A DNA stretch of 64,000 nucleotides from Pirellula sp. (GCA_013822725.1 PNKX01000025.1:1-64000); one strand, 5' to 3'; positions 35,959 to 45,982 are shown, counted from the stretch's first letter. Notes: a model not told the origin generated them from the letters alone. Program-made: numbers and translations.

Positions 35959-38900
35959 TCAAGCCGCCAACTGCCGTCGCGTTCGGCGACAGCCGGCCAG
36001 GGCCATCGCCGCCAGCATCAGCGCCGCCGCACTCGGTTCCGGCACAGCCGCCGCGGCGGGCTGCACAATGGCGACGGCCGGCGCGCTTCCGTATTGCTGC
36101 TGCCAGAGGAGGAAATCATTGCCGTCGGAGTCGTTGTCGCCGTCGGCATCGCCGAGTTGGTTGAGGTTGAACGCCCCCTTCCAAATGGCGAGGTCGGTCG
36201 GATCGACGTCGCCGTCGTCGTCGAAGTCGGCCGAAAAGAGGGGTTTGTTGACGACCTGCAATTGGACCGCGTTGGCGAGGTAATTGATATGGAACGCCAA
36301 TCCTGCCGGCATGCCGGAGACGTCGGCATAGTCGAACGTCCCGCTGACCGTATTGCCGGTAATGATATTGAACGTTTGCCCCAGAGAAGGGACGAAGGGG
36401 ACGCCGGGCGAGACTTCGTCGATGTCGATGTTCAGGTAGCCGTCGAGCACCACGTCGCCGCTGGCAACCAAGCGATCAAACGCGTTGAGCGCCGTTCCTT
36501 TCAGTTCGACGAACAACTCGGCGGTGCTCGACTGTTGATAGTCGAACAGATCGACGCGGCCGATTCCCTCGAAGTTGCCGGGCCGGAAGGCGCCCTGCAT
36601 GTCGAGCAGCACGCCGATGTTGGACAGATTGTCGGCGACCAAGTGGCTGCCGTCGGGGACGATCAGCGCGCCGCCGCCGGCGAACGTGGCGCCCGCTTCG
36701 ATGTTGATGTTGTTGTTGATCGTACGCAGATTGCCGGTGAGCGTCGTCGCGCTTCCCGATTCAAACGTCAGGAAGAAGTTGTTCGCCACTTGAATCGTCG
36801 AATCGGGACCGGCGTTGACGGTCACCGTGCCGCCAATGTCGGTCGAACTCGTCGATTCGTACGTGCCGGAAGTGAGGTTGATCGTCGAGCCAGGATTGAA
36901 GTCGAGCGCGAAGCCGTTCGCGAACACGCGACCGAAGCCGCCGGCGGTCACCGAACCGGCGAAGCCGAAGGTAGAGTTGTCGCGGAGCTCCAGCGTGACG
37001 TCGTTAATAGCGGACAAAACGCCCGTATTGAGAGAGCCGTCCCAGTCATTGTCGTTCGCCGCCGTTTGGAGCGTGAGGTTGCCGCCCGACGCTTCAACGA
37101 CGCCGTTGTTGACCACCGAGTTGGTGACGAGCCCGTTGCCCCGCAGCGGCTTGACGTTGGCGGCGACAGTCAGCTGGGCGCCTTGAATCGTCCCCCCATC
37201 CATCAGGATGCCGTCATCGGTGACGTTCGTCGTCACGGGTTGAGTGAAGTTGAAGACGGCGGAGGCGCCGCTGGTGCGGATGGTGCTGACGTCGGTGATG
37301 AAATTCGTGTAGGTGAGCGTCCCACCTGCGGCGACGATGTCGGCCGTGCCGTCGAAGTCGATGGCGGCGTTGATCGTGCCGAAGCCTTGCAGAGCCTTCC
37401 CGGTATCAGCTCCGAGAATGCCGGCGCCCGAGATCGTGCCGCCGGCGAGCGTGTTGGGATCGTTCGTATTGTTGCCCCCTGCCAGCCGGAATGGTTGGCC
37501 GGCCGTGTTGATGTTCACGATTCCCGCGACGTCGAGCCGAGCCGTCGTGCGGACGTCGCCGGTGACGTTGACCGTGCCGTTGACGTTGACGTCGCTGCCG
37601 GCCAGCAGCGTCGCCTCGGCGTTGTCGTTGATCAGGCTCATGACGCCAGGGCCGTTGAGGGTCCACACGGCGTTGGGATCGTCGAGGTTCACCGTGAGGA
37701 CGCCCGTTCCAAAGCTGCTGTTGACGCCGAGCGTATTGACGCCGCCGCCGCCGTTGACGCGGCCAAAGTTCTCCAACGTCGCGGCGTTGATCGTCATCGG
37801 CGCCAGGATGCTGATGACGTCGCCGACCCCGTCGACGCCGTCGAGGTCGACGACGCCTCCCGCCATGTTCAACGTCACCGCCTGATTGACGCCCACGGCG
37901 TTCACGAAGGAAATCTTACCGGCCCCGGTGAACTCGGCGTTGTTGCCGGCGTTCGAAGTGTTGAACGTCACCGAACCGTTGAAGACCAACGAGCCGCCCG
38001 CGGCGACGTCGACGTCGGCGTCGGTGTTGAACAGCACCGTGCTAAAGAACCTCGCCTGCGAGTTTGCATTGCCGTCGCCCGTGACGTTAAGGTTGGCGTC
38101 GAGGACGCCGCTGTTGTCGCCGAAGTCGATCTGGTCTCCGCTCCATTCGGCGGCGCCGCCGCCGGAGGCGTTCATGTTCATCGTGCCGTTCATGCGAATC
38201 GACAGATCGGACGAGTTGGCGAAGATGCCGCCGTTGTTGAGCGTCATCGTCGAGTCGAACGCATTGGCGACCGCATCGGGTTCGTAGTCAGACGTGTTGA
38301 ACGTGAGTTCCGCGCCGCTTTGCACGGTCCAACTGCCGCCGTCGAAATCGAAGATGTCGGCGTTGATCGTGAAGTCGCCGGTGACGGTGTTCGACGATCC
38401 GGGATCAAACGCCCCGACGCCGTCGATCGTCCCGTCGGCGTACGTCGTCGAACTGCTCGTCACGTCGAGAATCTTGCCGGCGTCAATGTTGGCGACGAGC
38501 CCGGCGCCGTTAAACGTCACCGGCGCTGAGATCGTCGTGTTTCCGTCGACGTTCATGAGGCCCGCCACGATCATCCGACTCGTACCGCCGATCGTCGACG
38601 TGCCGGCGCCCGAAGCGTTCGCCGTCACCGTGCCGGTGACGGTCCACTGGGTGAGCCCGTTGGCGTTGTTCACGACGAGTTGCGAGCTATCGCCCGCGAG
38701 CGTGAGCGGATCGTCCATGTCGCCGTCGGAGTCGAGCGTGCCGGAATTGATCGTGAACGTGGCGCCCGCGTTAATCGTATGCGTGGTGCCCGTACCAAAG
38801 CCGTCCCAATCGAACGTGGCGACGTTCACCGTCGTGTTGGCGGTCACCGTCGATGTGCCGGCCATGAATAGTTCACCGGCTCCGGTAAGCGTGGCGGGCC

Positions 38901-40362
38901 CGGCAAACGTCGAGGCAGCGCCAAGAATGAGTCGGCTGTTGACAGTCACATTGGCCGAAGCGGAAAGCGTGGCGGCTGGCAACGCTAAGTTCCCGTCGTT
39001 GGCGATGACGTCACCGGTAACGTTGATCGCGTCGCCGGTGACGGTGCCGCCCAAGGCGCCGCTCTTCTTCAACGTGCCCCCCATCGTCCACGATGTGGCG
39101 GCGACGTTGACGGATAGATCGCCGTCATCCTCGAGATTGATCGTGCCGCCGAAGACGTCGTCGCCCGTGTCGACGTGATTGACGTTGAGCGTGAGCACTC
39201 CGCCGCCGCGTACGGTGGTGGTAGCGACGCCGGGGCCGTCCCAGTTGAAATCGCCGGCGACATCCGTGATGGTCGTGGCGTCAGTGACGATCGTCTGCGA
39301 AGTCGCCGTGGCGGGCGCATAGCCAGCAGCGGTTGTGATGTTGGTCGTCTCGTTGAAAATCACCGTGCCGCTGTTGGTGAACGAGCCGGCGCTCATGGTG
39401 AAGTTCGCGTCGAATTGCAGCGTCCCGTCGGTATCAGGGACGTTGATCAGGCCGCCGCTTTGCGTGAGCGTAGCCCCCTTGATGATCGACTTGCCGGCCG
39501 GCGTGTCAGGTACGCCCAGCCCGCCCGCCACAAAGCCGTTGTTCGCCGTCAGCGTACCGGCGTTGAGCCCCCAGTTGTTCGACATGTCGAGCGTCGATTC
39601 CTGAAACAGCGTCATCGTGCCGCCGAAGGCGTCGGCCAGGATGCCATTCACGTCGAGAGTCTGGTTGCGATTGACGTTCACGATGCCGGCGTTGCCGGCG
39701 CCATCGAGGTCGATCAGGCTGAGCGTGTTGGCCGTGTTGATCTGCAGCGTGCCGACCGGCGGCGCGCCGAAGATGAACAGCGGCCGCGACAACGCCGTCA
39801 GCGTCCCGTCGTTCGAAAAGAGGGTCGTGAAGGCCAGCGGCGCGTCGGCGAACGAGATGACGCCATTGCCGGCGAGCGTCCCGCCGGCATTGACATCGAG
39901 CAGCGACGCGCCGACCTCTTCGTTGAGCGTCAGGGCGCCGCCGGTCAGTTCCAGCACGCCGCCGTTGATGGTGACGTTGTCGGCGTCGATGCTCCCCGCG
40001 GCGCCCCCGACGAACAGGTTCGTCCCAGCGCCAGTCAACTGCACCAAGCCGTCGACCGTCAGGTCAAAATCGTTGATTAGCAGGTCGATGCCGCCCGACA
40101 TCGTGAGACCGTTGGTCGCATTGTTCGAACCGAGGTTGACCGTGTTCGCGGTGTTGAAGATCGCCTCGTCGTCGGAGTCGGGTTCGTCATTGGGATTCCA
40201 ATTGGTCGCCGCGCCGGCATCGACCCAATCGACGTTCCCCCCGATCCAGGTGCGCGGCAAGGCGGCGGCTTGGCTGGTCAGCAAGGTTAACGCAACTAAG
40301 AAAGACAAGCAGGAGCAGACGCGAGCGGGAATCGGCTTGACGAACAGAAGGCGCGGCGACAT
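35959..40362 (-). CDS. Very large PEP-CTERM surface protein with beta-repeat passenger
   Basis: Exported protein of 1467 residues. Signal peptide (CSCLSFLVALTLLTSQAAAL), then WIGGNVDWVDAGAATNW, a start typical of autotransporter-associated repeat proteins, followed by well over 1200 residues of Gly/Thr/Asn/Val-rich beta-repeat sequence. Close to the C-terminus are EF-hand-like loops (DFDDDGDVDPTDLAIW and DADGDNDSDGNDFLLW), then VPEP, a hydrophobic helix and an Arg-rich end. Predicted exosortase substrate. ATG 40362 begins the signal peptide. The sequence is consistent with a surface adhesin or fibre, but no ligand domain is recognised. Confidence 0.9.
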   Translation of the reverse strand: MSPRLLFVKPIPARVCSCLSFLVALTLLTSQAAALPRTWIGGNVDWVDAGAATNWNPNDEPDSDDEAIFNTANTVNLGSNNATNGLTMSGGIDLLINDFDLTVDGLVQLTGAGTNLFVGGAAGSIDADNVTINGGVLELTGGALTLNEEVGASLLDVNAGGTLAGNGVISFADAPLAFTTLFSNDGTLTALSRPLFIFGAPPVGTLQINTANTLSLIDLDGAGNAGIVNVNRNQTLDVNGILADAFGGTMTLFQESTLDMSNNWGLNAGTLTANNGFVAGGLGVPDTPAGKSIIKGATLTQSGGLINVPDTDGTLQFDANFTMSAGSFTNSGTVIFNETTNITTAAGYAPATATSQTIVTDATTITDVAGDFNWDGPGVATTTVRGGGVLTLNVNHVDTGDDVFGGTINLEDDGDLSVNVAATSWTMGGTLKKSGALGGTVTGDAINVTGDVIANDGNLALPAATLSASANVTVNSRLILGAASTFAGPATLTGAGELFMAGTSTVTANTTVNVATFDWDGFGTGTTHTINAGATFTINSGTLDSDGDMDDPLTLAGDSSQLVVNNANGLTQWTVTGTVTANASGAGTSTIGGTSRMIVAGLMNVDGNTTISAPVTFNGAGLVANIDAGKILDVTSSSTTYADGTIDGVGAFDPGSSNTVTGDFTINADIFDFDGGSWTVQSGAELTFNTSDYEPDAVANAFDSTMTLNNGGIFANSSDLSIRMNGTMNMNASGGGAAEWSGDQIDFGDNSGVLDANLNVTGDGNANSQARFFSTVLFNTDADVDVAAGGSLVFNGSVTFNTSNAGNNAEFTGAGKISFVNAVGVNQAVTLNMAGGVVDLDGVDGVGDVISILAPMTINAATLENFGRVNGGGGVNTLGVNSSFGTGVLTVNLDDPNAVWTLNGPGVMSLINDNAEATLLAGSDVNVNGTVNVTGDVRTTARLDVAGIVNINTAGQPFRLAGGNNTNDPNTLAGGTISGAGILGADTGKALQGFGTINAAIDFDGTADIVAAGGTLTYTNFITDVSTIRTSGASAVFNFTQPVTTNVTDDGILMDGGTIQGAQLTVAANVKPLRGNGLVTNSVVNNGVVEASGGNLTLQTAANDNDWDGSLNTGVLSAINDVTLELRDNSTFGFAGSVTAGGFGRVFANGFALDFNPGSTINLTSGTYESTSSTDIGGTVTVNAGPDSTIQVANNFFLTFESGSATTLTGNLRTINNNINIEAGATFAGGGALIVPDGSHLVADNLSNIGVLLDMQGAFRPGNFEGIGRVDLFDYQQSSTAELFVELKGTALNAFDRLVASGDVVLDGYLNIDIDEVSPGVPFVPSLGQTFNIITGNTVSGTFDYADVSGMPAGLAFHINYLANAVQLQVVNKPLFSADFDDDGDVDPTDLAIWKGAFNLNQLGDADGDNDSDGNDFLLWQQQYGSAPAVAIVQPAAAAVPEPSAAALMLAAMALAGCRRTRRQLAA

Positions 40363-40696
40363 CGGGAGAGACCTCGTGGAAGTTGGCTCATGAGCTGGCG
40401 GACGACGTACACGCAAATCGGACGCGGCGCGCCGTATGTTTGCATAGCATCGCCGCCCCGGCGATGTTCTCCAGCCAAGTCCATGTCGACGCCTAACAAG
40501 TTAGGCTCGCATCGCAGACTCATCGGATGAGGACACGCGCGAGCGTTCCTCCCGGCGAGGCTCATCCTGCCTCAGCACCGGCGACTAGAGAGATAACATG
40601 GCTCCAGAGAAAGAAACCCAAACGAACAGGCAATGTTCGTCGAGCAGTATAGCCGCACTGCGGCTCCCCGCAAATGGAAAGGCAGCGAGAAGGTGT
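40363..40696. other. Intergenic region without a supported gene
   Basis: About 330 bases upstream of the large PEP-CTERM gene. The promoter of that gene should be here. A plus-strand frame from 40598 runs into the opposite-strand gene and is not supported. Confidence 0.4.
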
Positions 40697-41200
40697 TCAG
40701 ATTTGTTGGGCGCTTGCGTCCACCTCGGACGTCGGCTCGATCACCGGCACGGCGGCCGCGGGATCGCCCAGTGGCAGCACCGGTTCGACGCGTCGCAAAT
40801 CCTCGGCCGCGTAGGCGTTGGGAACGGGACTCCCCGCTTCGTCAATGTAGTAACGCATCGAACGGCTCCGCGGCTCCCACTCCATCTCGCGGATGACGCC
40901 GGTGCGCGGCGTGTTTTTCTGACCGCGAGAGAGGACCTCGACCCAATCGCCGACGTCGTACCCTTCCCAGGGAATCTCTTGCCACATCGTCGGCTTCACG
41001 CGCAGCCGAAGCTGGCCGTAGTGGAGCGTGACGAACGGGCCATGCTCGCCGTCGCGACGGAAGACGCGCGGGCTGGGGATCGTGCCGCGCGCCGTCGCGA
41101 CGTCTTCGGGGTGAACCCAATCGTCGCCATCTTCGGGCCACCAGGGATAGAAGCCGTACTTGGGATCGGTTTTGAGGTTGGGGAGATCCATGATTCGCAT
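40697..41200 (-). CDS. Hypothetical protein with conserved Trp/Tyr-rich start
   Basis: Soluble protein of 167 residues with no signal peptide. Starts with tightly packed Pro/Trp/Tyr residues (KYGFYPWWPEDGDDWVHPED) and contains a basic beta-rich middle (RLRVKPTMWQEIPWEGYDVGDWVEV) that resembles small SH3-like or nucleic acid-handling barrels, though this is only an impression. The C-terminus is Pro/Ala-rich. Two ATG codons (41200 and 41191) are possible. Similar small proteins are known from planctomycetes without a function. Confidence 0.75.
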   Translation of the reverse strand: MRIMDLPNLKTDPKYGFYPWWPEDGDDWVHPEDVATARGTIPSPRVFRRDGEHGPFVTLHYGQLRLRVKPTMWQEIPWEGYDVGDWVEVLSRGQKNTPRTGVIREMEWEPRSRSMRYYIDEAGSPVPNAYAAEDLRRVEPVLPLGDPAAAVPVIEPTSEVDASAQQI

Positions 41201-41395
41201 TCCGCCCTAGGCTGGCCCTGCGACCGCTATCGTAAGCTGCCGGGCGGGGGCGGGTCAAAAAAGTTAGCCTTCAGCAGTGGATTGCCTCGAACGGCGTGCC
41301 TGCTGCAACCGGCCCGGACGACCTATACTTCAAGACCGTAAGTGCAAGCGGCGCGCCACTTGCTTGCGATTCTGCCTCGATTGAGACCTGATTTT

Positions 41396-42889
41396 ATGAA
41401 ACTGCACGACCTGCTCGCTCACCACGGCATCGCCGCCAATCCGTTTGCGGATGAAGACGCCCAGACCGACCCGGTCTTCCAGGGCCGCTGCCGCGCCAGC
41501 ACTTTTCACCCGCAATGGGACAAGATCTACGGCGACCCAAGCAGCCCGGCGACGTCGATCGTGTTCGGCGAAAAAGGCGCCGGCAAGACGGCGCTGCGCC
41601 TGCAGATCGCGGGGCAGATCGACGAGCACAACGCTAAGAATCCGGCTGGACGAGTCTTCGTCATTGAATACGACGACTTCAATCCCTTTCTTGATCGGTT
41701 CGCCGACAGGCTCAGCAGCCGCAAACGCCGCGACGCCGGCAAGGTGCTGGCGGAATGGAAGCTATGGGACCACATCGATGCGATTCTGGCCCTGGGCGTG
41801 ACGAGCGTCGTTGATCGGTTGATCGGCGTCGCGCAGCCAAGCGGGCCCGCGGCGAATTCGCTCCCGGCGGATGCGGCGAAGAAGCTCGACCGCTTTCAGA
41901 AACGGGATCTCCTCCTGCTCGCGGCGTGCTACGACAGCTCGCTCACCGAGACTTTCCACACCCGCTGGGCAAAGCTGCGCCGCAAGGTCGGCTACTGGCC
42001 GTGGCTCAGTTGGGGCATTGCCCTGCTGGGGATTGCGGTGACGGCGGCGGTTGCGGGGGTGATTCTCTACAACAAAAAGTACGAGTGGCTGAAGACGGTT
42101 TGGCCTTGGCTGATCATTGCGATCGGCTGGGCGCCGTGGCTGGCGCAAGCTTGGACCTGGTGGTTCCGCGGCTGGGGGGTGGCGAAGAATCTCCGCTCCG
42201 TGACGCGCAACGCCAATCCGCTGCGGAAGGTGTTTACGAAGTTCCTGGCCCGCGATATTCGCAACCAACCGCTGCCGAATAAGCAGCGAACTGACGACCG
42301 TTACGAGCTCCTTTACAAGTTTCAAGGCGTGCTGCGGGCCCTAGGATTCACGGGGATTGTGGTGCTGGTCGACCGCGTCGACGAGCCTCATCTAGTGAAC
42401 GGAGCCGTCGATAAGATGCGCGGCCTGGTCTGGCCGATGCTCGACAACAAGTTCCTGAAGCAGCCCGGCGTCGGCATGAAATTGCTGCTGCCGATCGAGT
42501 TGGCGGAGTATATCGAGAAGGAAGACCGCGACTTCTACCAGCGGGCCCGGCTCGACAAGCAGAACATGGTGCCGTCGCTGGAATGGTCTGGCCAGTCGCT
42601 GTACGACCTCGCCTGCTCGCGGGTGTCGGCCTGCGGCGCCAGCGGCAAGACGCCGAAGCTGCGCGACCTATTCGACGGTTCGATCAGCGATCAGCGGCTG
42701 GTCGACGCCTTCGCCGGGCTCCGCGTGCCGCGGCATCTGTTCAAGTTCCTCTACCGGCTGCTAGCGGCGCACTGCCAGCAGTTTACCGATGCGTCGCCGT
42801 CGTGGCAGATTTCGCCGAGCACGTTCGAGGCGCAGCTGGCGGTTTATCGGAAGGATCAGCATACGGTGGATCGGGGATTGGGGGCTTGA
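41396..42889 (+). CDS. KAP-like P-loop NTPase with inserted membrane helices
   Basis: Protein of 497 residues. Walker A is FGEKGAGKTAL (Lys about 64), Walker B lies near 320-330 (IVVLVDRVDE). Between them is an insert with two hydrophobic helices (about 201-225 and 235-252) and charged flanks, which is the hallmark of KAP NTPases. The C-terminal part has helical segments (DLACSRVSA, FAGLRVPRHLFKFLYRLL). KAP proteins occur in signalling and in phage-defence settings; no other defence gene is adjacent. The frame is open upstream to 41342; ATG 41396 is chosen, with only a weak ribosome-binding site. Confidence 0.8.
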   Translation: MKLHDLLAHHGIAANPFADEDAQTDPVFQGRCRASTFHPQWDKIYGDPSSPATSIVFGEKGAGKTALRLQIAGQIDEHNAKNPAGRVFVIEYDDFNPFLDRFADRLSSRKRRDAGKVLAEWKLWDHIDAILALGVTSVVDRLIGVAQPSGPAANSLPADAAKKLDRFQKRDLLLLAACYDSSLTETFHTRWAKLRRKVGYWPWLSWGIALLGIAVTAAVAGVILYNKKYEWLKTVWPWLIIAIGWAPWLAQAWTWWFRGWGVAKNLRSVTRNANPLRKVFTKFLARDIRNQPLPNKQRTDDRYELLYKFQGVLRALGFTGIVVLVDRVDEPHLVNGAVDKMRGLVWPMLDNKFLKQPGVGMKLLLPIELAEYIEKEDRDFYQRARLDKQNMVPSLEWSGQSLYDLACSRVSACGASGKTPKLRDLFDGSISDQRLVDAFAGLRVPRHLFKFLYRLLAAHCQQFTDASPSWQISPSTFEAQLAVYRKDQHTVDRGLGA

Positions 42890-42950
42890 TTGGGTATTCC
42901 TCGCTATATCTGACGGGAACCAAAGGAGATAATTTGTTTTGGATTTTCTC

Positions 42951-43003
42951 CCAGGAGTATGCATATTAGATGCGATAGAATTTATGCGATGTAAAACTCC
43001 TGG
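42951..43003. repeat. Inverted repeat upstream of the beta-propeller gene
   Basis: Perfect eight-base arms CCAGGAGT (42951-42958) and ACTCCTGG (42996-43003) with the element ATGCGAT twice between them. It ends eight bases before the ATG of the next gene and is in an AT-rich patch. It could be a regulatory site or a leader hairpin. Confidence 0.55.
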
Positions 43004-43011
43004 TTTAAGTT

Positions 43012-44286
43012 ATGCGAATCAACCTTGCTTTCGTGCCTATTGCCTCGCTGGTTTTTTGCCTCCTTCTAGCGTCATGGGCTAATGCCCTAACCATTCACTC
43101 AACCGCTGGAAACCCAAATTCCAGCTTTGGCAATGCAGTTGCCATAGACGGCGGGCGGGTTCTAGTTGGTGAACCCGGCGACGGAAACGGAGTGGGCGTG
43201 GCGCATTTGTTTGATTCGGCGAGCGGGGCGTTAATCCAAACGTTTCGGCACCCGCCAGCTGCCCTCACAGGCAACGATCACTTTGGTTCATCAGTCTCGA
43301 TCGATGGCGATTTGGTCTTGATAGGAGCCGCAGGGATTGGCGTACCTGGCGACGCCCATCTTTTCAATGCAACGAGTGGTGCGTTATTACATACGTTTTC
43401 TAGTCCGAATCCTTCAACGGTCGACGTCTTCGGAGCTTCGGTTGCACTGCGAAATGGAAAGGCGGTGATTGGTTCTGCTGTAAGAGCCAATTTCGCTGGC
43501 GGGGCTGGTAGAGCCTATTTGTTCGATGCATTTTCCGGGCAACTTCTTAATACGCTGGCCAACCCGGCGGCTCCGCCTGCTTTTCCGTCAATATTTGCGC
43601 AGGACTTTTTCGGCGGGGCGGTCGCGATGGACGACGATTTTATCGTAGTGGGTGCGCCAGGAGACGATTCGGCTGGAAGCGACACGGGGCGAGCTTTTGT
43701 CTTTGACGCCGCTGGAAACTATCTAAATGCCATTGACGCACCGGGACTAAACTCGACCAGCTTCTTCGGAGTCAGCGTTGCCGTCGACGCAGGGAAGGCG
43801 TTAGTTGGTGCTTCAAATTTTGAGGGAGCGAATGAGTCAAACGGCGCGTACCTATTCGATCTTGAGTCTGGCGCGCATGTGCGAACGTTTACTAATCCAG
43901 ATCCGGCTGGCAATACATTCGAAGAGTTTGGGTATGTGGTCGCCATGCAGGGAGATTTTGCCCTGATTGGGGCGCCAAGAAAGAAGGCTGATGGTACCGA
44001 GGCTGCCGGAACTGCGTATCTTTTCAACACCGCAAACGGATTGTTGATCAATTCGTTCACGGACCCCGATCCTGCGTACTACGAGATGTTCGGAAACGCT
44101 GTTGCCATCGATGATGGCGTCATCGCAGTGGGAGTTCCGAATGAGCGATCGCCTGGTAGCAATGGCGGCGATGTGCATCTGTTTTCTGTCCCAGAGCCAG
44201 CAGGTTGGGTTTTTGGAGTCCAATCGATGCTATCAGTGCTGCTCGTTTGGAGGCGATTCGAGCACAGTTTTAGCGAGTTACGCTGA
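43012..44286 (+). CDS. PEP-CTERM protein with FG-GAP-type beta-propeller
   Basis: Exported protein of 424 residues. Signal peptide to about residue 25, then about seven repeats of the form FGxxVAIDGxxxLVGAP...GxAYLFD...G, the integrin-alpha/FG-GAP propeller pattern. The C-terminus carries VPEP, a hydrophobic helix and a basic stretch; no dockerin-like pair is seen. The coding sequence is more AT-rich than most neighbours. Predicted exosortase substrate and surface protein; its ligand is unknown. Confidence 0.86.
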   Translation: MRINLAFVPIASLVFCLLLASWANALTIHSTAGNPNSSFGNAVAIDGGRVLVGEPGDGNGVGVAHLFDSASGALIQTFRHPPAALTGNDHFGSSVSIDGDLVLIGAAGIGVPGDAHLFNATSGALLHTFSSPNPSTVDVFGASVALRNGKAVIGSAVRANFAGGAGRAYLFDAFSGQLLNTLANPAAPPAFPSIFAQDFFGGAVAMDDDFIVVGAPGDDSAGSDTGRAFVFDAAGNYLNAIDAPGLNSTSFFGVSVAVDAGKALVGASNFEGANESNGAYLFDLESGAHVRTFTNPDPAGNTFEEFGYVVAMQGDFALIGAPRKKADGTEAAGTAYLFNTANGLLINSFTDPDPAYYEMFGNAVAIDDGVIAVGVPNERSPGSNGGDVHLFSVPEPAGWVFGVQSMLSVLLVWRRFEHSFSELR

Positions 44287-44431
44287 AGCTTATCGCCGTT
44301 GCAAGCTGCTTATATGTTCTGCGAGCGCGAACCGCCTTGACCCTATTCTGGCATTTTGCCACACTCCCGCCCCCTTGCTGAATCTTTGTCGATCGCCGTC
44401 GGCGGTCGCGCCCATGGATGGGAGTTGAGCG

Positions 44432-45061
44432 ATGCGTATTGCAAAATGGGCGGCGGTAGCCGCGATCGTTTTTTCCGTTGGTTGCGGCGGCTCGGGTGCG
44501 CCGGCCCCCTCGGCCTCAAACGGCGCGGCCAGCGGCAACGCGGCTGCGACGCCAGGTCCGTCGGGCGAGATTCCCAGCGATCCTGTGGGACGGGTGGTCT
44601 ACGACTTCCTCGAATCGGTTCGCGTGGGCCAAGGCGAAAACGCCGCCGCGAAGTTGCTCACGCCGCTCGCGCTCCAGAAGATTCAAGAGCAGGACCTGAA
44701 CATTGCTCCTCCCGGAAGTCCCACCGCTCGGTTCAAGGTGACTCACGTCGAGATGATGGAAGGCGATCGGGCCGTGGTCGAATCGACCTGGAGCGACGTC
44801 GACGCCGACGGCAAGACGTACCAAGAGCCGATCTATTGCGCCCTCCGGATCTGCGAAGGCCAGTGGCGGATCCACGGCATGGCCCAGTACATGGGCGAAG
44901 GTCAGGCCCCGATGGTGATCGACTTCGAGAATCTCGATGCGCTGATCGAACAGCAGCCAGCGCCCCAGAACGTACCGAAGGATCAATTGGTCGCGCCGGC
45001 CGGGGAACAACCAGCCGCCTCGGTGGCCACTGATCCCTTCAACCAGCCCGCCCAGCGTTAA
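44432..45061 (+). CDS. Lipoprotein with NTF2-like domain
   Basis: Lipoprotein of 209 residues with Cys18 in a lipobox (FSVGC), a Ser/Ala/Pro/Gly-rich linker to about 45, a compact domain (about 48-160) that resembles the cone-shaped NTF2-like or DUF-type domains (RVVYDFLESVRVGQGENAAAKLL, then WRIHGMAQYMG), and an acidic/Pro-rich tail. Envelope-located; function unknown. A terminator follows. Confidence 0.75.
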   Translation: MRIAKWAAVAAIVFSVGCGGSGAPAPSASNGAASGNAAATPGPSGEIPSDPVGRVVYDFLESVRVGQGENAAAKLLTPLALQKIQEQDLNIAPPGSPTARFKVTHVEMMEGDRAVVESTWSDVDADGKTYQEPIYCALRICEGQWRIHGMAQYMGEGQAPMVIDFENLDALIEQQPAPQNVPKDQLVAPAGEQPAASVATDPFNQPAQR

Positions 45062-45105
45062 AATATCGCGGAAAAATCGGATTGCCCGCAGGGCAGCGTC
45101 TCCAG

Positions 45106-45143
45106 AGCGTAAGTGGCCTGATATTGGCCACTTACGCTTTTTT
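45106..45143 (+). terminator. Rho-independent terminator of the lipoprotein gene
   Basis: Hairpin AGCGTAAGTGGCC-TGATAT-GGCCACTTACGCT and a six-base T tract, 45 bases after the stop. Confidence 0.9.
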
Positions 45144-45568
45144 CGTTGGCGGTCTAAACGGTCAGTTTGGGCTCAAAAACGGCTCAATTTGGAGCTCCTT
45201 GGTTTGGCTCCTCCCCGCGTGGAACATGGTGTGCTATGCTTCTGAGTCGTCAAGGTCCCCGTAACCCTTGAAGACCGCGTGGACCACGCCACTTGCCAGC
45301 GGCCACTTGACAGTGAAAGCTGGTTCGGTAATTTGGTCCTTCCTAAGTTCGCTGACGCGAACAAACGGTGCATACCACCCAAGTTTCGGGACCCGCCAAC
45401 TCAAAGCGTTTGATTCTTCGGGACGAACGCTATCACCGAGACACACAAGCAAAACGCGTTTACCCAGCCGCAACCGACCGTCGAGGCGGCGCAGGGGAGA
45501 GAGCAACTTCGACGGTCAATGTTGCGTGACAGTTGTTTTTTTCCGCATTCACGTGGGAGGATTTTGAG
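45144..45568. other. Intergenic region without a supported gene
   Basis: About 425 bases between the terminator and the Cys-rich gene. Short frames on both strands lack motifs. The ribosome-binding site GGAGG (45556-45560) of the next gene is at its end. Confidence 0.4.
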
Positions 45569-45982
45569 ATGAATCGTATCGTTCTTTCGACGGTTGCCGT
45601 CCTGGTCGCTGTGGTTGGTTTCGCCATGGTTGGTGAGGATCAGCAAGCCAACGCCGGCCTGTTCGGCCGCAAGTGCTGCAAGCCAGCTTGCTGCGAACCG
45701 GCTGCTCCGGTCTGCTGCGAACCGGCCTGTGGCGGCAAGAAGCATTGCGGCGGGTTGTTCGCCCGTCTCCGTGCCAAGAAGTGTCACAAGGCTGATTGCT
45801 GCGAACCGGCCCCGAGCTGCTGCGAGCCGGCCCCGGCTCCTTGCTGCGAAGCCGCTCCGGCTTGCGGTTGCGAAGCCGCTCCGGCTGACTGCGGTTGCGA
45901 AGCTGCCGCTCCTTGCGGTTGCGAAGCCGCTCCGGCTGCCGCTCCCGCCCCCGAGGCTGCCCCGGAAGCTCCGGCTGCCTAA
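45569..45982 (+). CDS. Small secreted Cys-rich protein
   Basis: Exported protein of 137 residues. Signal peptide (IVLSTVAVLVAVVGFAMVG) ending near 29, then about twenty Cys, mostly as CC or CGC pairs spaced by Glu/Pro/Ala (CCEPA, CGCEAAP), and an Ala/Pro/Glu-rich tail. No fold can be assigned; metal binding or disulfide cross-linking in the cell wall is possible. ATG 45569 has GGAGG eight bases upstream. It differs in spacing from the much larger Cys-rich protein at 22328. Confidence 0.8.
   Translation: MNRIVLSTVAVLVAVVGFAMVGEDQQANAGLFGRKCCKPACCEPAAPVCCEPACGGKKHCGGLFARLRAKKCHKADCCEPAPSCCEPAPAPCCEAAPACGCEAAPADCGCEAAAPCGCEAAPAAAPAPEAAPEAPAA

Noticed and set aside
36094..38529. Open plus-strand frame of about 811 codons inside the large PEP-CTERM gene
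   Set aside because: It is antisense to a repeat-rich high-GC gene with a clear signal peptide and sorting tail; its own translation has no motif and no ribosome-binding site. Long antisense frames are expected from this codon bias.
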